This document shows positions 32,789 through 34,327 of a stretch of 34,327 bases of DNA, piece by piece (the first letter of the stretch is position 1; every line of letters starts with the position of its first letter). Source of the DNA: an uncultured Akkermansia sp. Its GTDB lineage: Bacteria > Verrucomicrobiota > Verrucomicrobiia > Verrucomicrobiales > Akkermansiaceae. The stretch is taken from positions 1-34,327 of the forward strand of contig CANQSY010000010.1 of assembly GCA_947626635.1 (NCBI GenBank), in the 5' to 3' direction. The notes under the pieces were generated by a model. The model had not been told where the DNA came from and did no database searches. It saw nothing but the letters and a program-made list of their open reading frames with translations. A program made the position numbers and the translations under genes.

Positions 32789-33403
32789 ATGCATTTTGTT
32801 TGGAACTTCCTTCAACTGCTTGTTTTCCTTTCTCCGCTGATTGTTCTCGTGTGGGTGGTGTTGAGGAAAAGAAAGATGCTCTGGAACTTTGTCAAGGGAC
32901 ATCGATGGATAAGCGTCGCTCTTTTTCCCCTCATCGTTGCAGTTTTTGGAATTCTGCTGCTTTGTTGGACTGCCTTCTTTGCTATGTTCGGAAGCATTGG
33001 TATGAGCTTTTTGGCGCGTTACGTCCCGCATGCTCCTCCGTCGTGGACAGCGAATCATTTTGATGAGTGTTTTTCGATTCCTGACGGGGTGGAGGTGTTG
33101 GCAGGCGGGGATCCTGCACACCACCAATTCAACGAGCATGTCTGCGACTACGTGATTCACTTCACAGACCCGCAGAAAGCGGAGCAATTCCGCCGCCAAG
33201 TGAGCGAAGTCATGAACTGGAGTGAGTGGGATCACGGCCCGTTGAATCACTCCTACAGCGAGGATTTCGAGAACCATTTTACACTGTGGAGGAGCACGGA
33301 TTTCGTTTGGCGCCATGGCCGTACTCGACATCTTATGAAGATATGTGAGGGCAAGGACAATTATTTCTACATTTCCGATCTAATTCTCATTGACCCCAAT
33401 TGA
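32789..33403 (+). CDS. Unknown membrane protein with C-terminal soluble domain
   Basis: About 204 aa, not recognised. Two N-terminal hydrophobic helices (about residues 2-25 and 42-65) are followed by a soluble domain of about 130 residues rich in His, Trp and Asp (DPAHHQFNEHVCDYVIHF, WSEWDHGPLNHSYSEDFENHF, FVWRHGRTRHL). With two helices both ends would lie on the same side of the membrane. I choose ATG 32789 over GTG 32768 because the latter lies between the -35 and -10 boxes. The gene stands alone between cydB and a flavin reductase and its function is unknown. Confidence 0.75.
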   Translation: MHFVWNFLQLLVFLSPLIVLVWVVLRKRKMLWNFVKGHRWISVALFPLIVAVFGILLLCWTAFFAMFGSIGMSFLARYVPHAPPSWTANHFDECFSIPDGVEVLAGGDPAHHQFNEHVCDYVIHFTDPQKAEQFRRQVSEVMNWSEWDHGPLNHSYSEDFENHFTLWRSTDFVWRHGRTRHLMKICEGKDNYFYISDLILIDPN

Positions 33404-33480
33404 AAAAACGAAGAGAGGGTATGGCAGGATTTGCAGTGAAGGTAGGAGGGCCGAATTCACTTCCTTGTCGTGAAAAAAAC

Positions 33481-33508
33481 TTGCCCTCAAGTGAGTTGAG
33501 GGTATAGA
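33481..33508 (+). promoter_or_regulatory. Promoter with MerR/SoxR-like palindromic operator
   Basis: A 19-bp palindrome CCCTCAA-GTGAG-TTGAGGG (33484-33502) lies between and partly over a possible TTGCCC -35 (33481-33486) and TATAGA -10 (33503-33508). The half-sites CCTCAA/TTGAGG match the known SoxR/MerR-family box type. No regulator gene is in the window. MerR promoters normally have 19-20 bp spacers; here it reads as 16 bp (18 with TAGAAA), so the assignment is tentative. Confidence 0.5.
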
Positions 33509-33520
33509 AAGAGAGGAGTC

Positions 33521-33541
33521 ATGACAAAGAGGACGCTATGA
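33521..33541 (+). CDS. Six-codon leader mini-ORF
   Basis: ATG at 33521 after a purine-rich GAGAGGAG stretch encodes MTKRTL and ends in a TGA that overlaps the ATG of the next gene (ATGA, 33538-33541). It could couple translation of the flavin reductase gene. It may also be chance. Confidence 0.3.
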   Translation: MTKRTL

Positions 33542-34071
33542 AGATTATCGTATTAGAAGGGAGTCCCAACAAAAAGGGGTCATCCAATATGTTGGCGGAG
33601 CAGTTCGTCCGGGGAGCAACGGAGGCGGGACATAGCGTCCAGGTAATCAACGCTGCTCACGCCAATATTCACCCATGCACCGGCTGCATCCATTGCGGGT
33701 CTGAGGGGCCTTGCGTTCAGAAAGATGACGTAGTCGAAATCCGACAGGAAATACTGGATGCGGATATGATGGTGTTTGTGACGCCTCTCTACTATTACGG
33801 TATGAGTTCGCAGCTTAAAATGCTGATTGATCGTTTCTGTGCATTTAACAGCAGTATTCAAAGCAAACATATGAAGTCTGCGCTTTTGTCTGTGGCATGG
33901 AACGATGACACGTGGACCTTTGAGGCTCTGGAAGCGCACTATCACACCCTCGTGCGGTATCTGAACCTGAAAGATCAGGGTATGGTGCTGGGCAAGGGAT
34001 GTGGTACGCCCTCTATGACGCAGCATTCCCAATATCCACAAATGGCGTATGAACTCGGCAAAAAATTATAA
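33538..34071 (+). CDS. NAD(P)H-dependent FMN reductase / flavodoxin-fold oxidoreductase
   Basis: A 177-aa cytosolic flavoprotein. The N-terminus (IIVLEGSPNKKGSSNMLAEQF) is the FMN-phosphate loop of the NADPH-dependent FMN reductase family. HPCTGCIHCGSEGPCVQKDD is the Cys-rich segment typical of this iron-sulfur-flavoprotein-like subgroup. DADMMVFVTPLYYYGMSSQLKMLIDRF is the family flavin-binding block. It probably reduces quinones, flavins or electrophiles. An AGAGGA motif before its ATG is unusual in this window, and a MerR-type palindrome lies upstream. It is followed by an exported flavodoxin-like gene. Confidence 0.9.
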   Translation: MKIIVLEGSPNKKGSSNMLAEQFVRGATEAGHSVQVINAAHANIHPCTGCIHCGSEGPCVQKDDVVEIRQEILDADMMVFVTPLYYYGMSSQLKMLIDRFCAFNSSIQSKHMKSALLSVAWNDDTWTFEALEAHYHTLVRYLNLKDQGMVLGKGCGTPSMTQHSQYPQMAYELGKKL

Positions 34072-34120
34072 AACAAGAAGGATAACGAATCACAACAGCA
34101 AATAAAATAAGAGAGAAAGA

Positions 34121-34184
34121 GTCGGGGTCACACGAGGGGGTTGCCAGGAAGCGCCAAACCCAGGAAACGACTCAACGCCCCGGC
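34121..34184 (+). promoter_or_regulatory. Structured leader RNA candidate before flavodoxin-like gene
   Basis: Nested complementarity: GTCGGGGT (34121-34128) with GCCCCGGC (34177-34184, two G-U pairs), GAG (34134-34136) with CTC (34171-34173), and GGGTT (34138-34142) with AACCC (34157-34161). It lies 21 nt before the next start and has no T run. I cannot match it to a known riboswitch. Confidence 0.35.
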
Positions 34185-34205
34185 AAAAGAAAGAATAATC
34201 GCAAA

Positions 34206-34327
34206 ATGATCATGAAAAAACTACTCACCCTGATTATCGGACTTATGAGCGCATTGACAATGACCCAGGCAGAGACAACACCGAATAACCCGCTTGCCGG
34301 AAAGAAGGTGCTGATCGCGTATTACTC
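34206..34327 (+). CDS. Exported flavodoxin-like protein (partial, runs off the window)
   Basis: The first 40 codons are present. A Sec signal peptide (KKLLTLIIGLMSALTMTQA) with probable cleavage after TQA is followed by a short linker and KKVLIAYYS, the first strand of a flavodoxin fold leading to the FMN-phosphate loop. The start may be ATG 34206 or ATG 34212. Exported flavodoxins are known in gut Bacteroidetes and related bacteria. Pairing with the upstream flavin reductase suggests a small redox module. The 3' part lies beyond the window. Confidence 0.75.
   Translation, partial: MIMKKLLTLIIGLMSALTMTQAETTPNNPLAGKKVLIAYY

Noticed and set aside
1-34327. CRISPR array, insertion sequence or prophage
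   Set aside because: No regular repeat-spacer pattern, transposase or phage structural gene was seen. The recombinase genes lack flanking repeats.

Overview
The window looks like chromosomal DNA of a Verrucomicrobiota bacterium, probably related to Akkermansia. This is inferred from the style of the malate dehydrogenase, the DUF5069-like protein and the integrase, and from the near absence of Shine-Dalgarno sites. It has not been confirmed by any search. The organism is Gram-negative in type (LptE, a BamD-like lipoprotein, RND efflux, lipoprotein signals), respires with a bd-type quinol oxidase, and has a gene for amino sugar catabolism (nagB).

Layout. 1-957: aquaporin with its own promoter and terminator. 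960-12968: one apparent seven-gene transcription unit. It holds a DUF5069-like protein, a tail-anchored coiled-coil protein, a fused double periplasmic adaptor, an RND pump, two tandem paralogous Sel1-repeat proteins with acidic tails, and an exported NlpC/P60-like protein. No outer-membrane channel gene is present. 13082-15245 (minus): BamD-like, LptE and RsmI genes chained by 4-nt overlaps. 15518-16606 (minus): malate dehydrogenase with a good terminator. 16657-17841: tRNA-Ser(GCT) followed at once by a GT10 fucosyltransferase-like gene. 17844-20199: SMUG1-type DNA glycosylase diverging from a parA-comF pair. 20196-24930 (minus): Xer recombinase, DUF486 membrane protein, HemW, metallo-beta-lactamase-fold hydrolase, NagB and a TM2 protein. 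25090-28391 (minus): metG, sugar epimerase and SWIM zinc-finger gene as an operon. 28681-29691: orphan tyrosine recombinase. 29712-32638: DUF4492-cydA-cydB. 32754-33403: unknown membrane protein. 33481-34327: FMN-reductase-like gene behind a MerR/SoxR-type palindrome, then the start of an exported flavodoxin-like gene.

The most general signal is promoter architecture. At nine gene starts a recognisable -35/-10 pair lies so close to the start codon (6-9 nt after the -10) that transcription would begin at or within about 3 nt of the ATG/GTG. Genes inside operons also lack Shine-Dalgarno motifs. Translation here therefore seems to be mostly leaderless or SD-independent. The right-end FMN-reductase gene is the exception, with a purine-rich SD, a mini-ORF and a palindromic operator, which suggests a different origin or regulation.

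The best candidate for an undescribed system is the 960-12968 unit: a covalently doubled adaptor with an extra helical repeat insert, a pump, and paired membrane-anchored Sel1 scaffolds.
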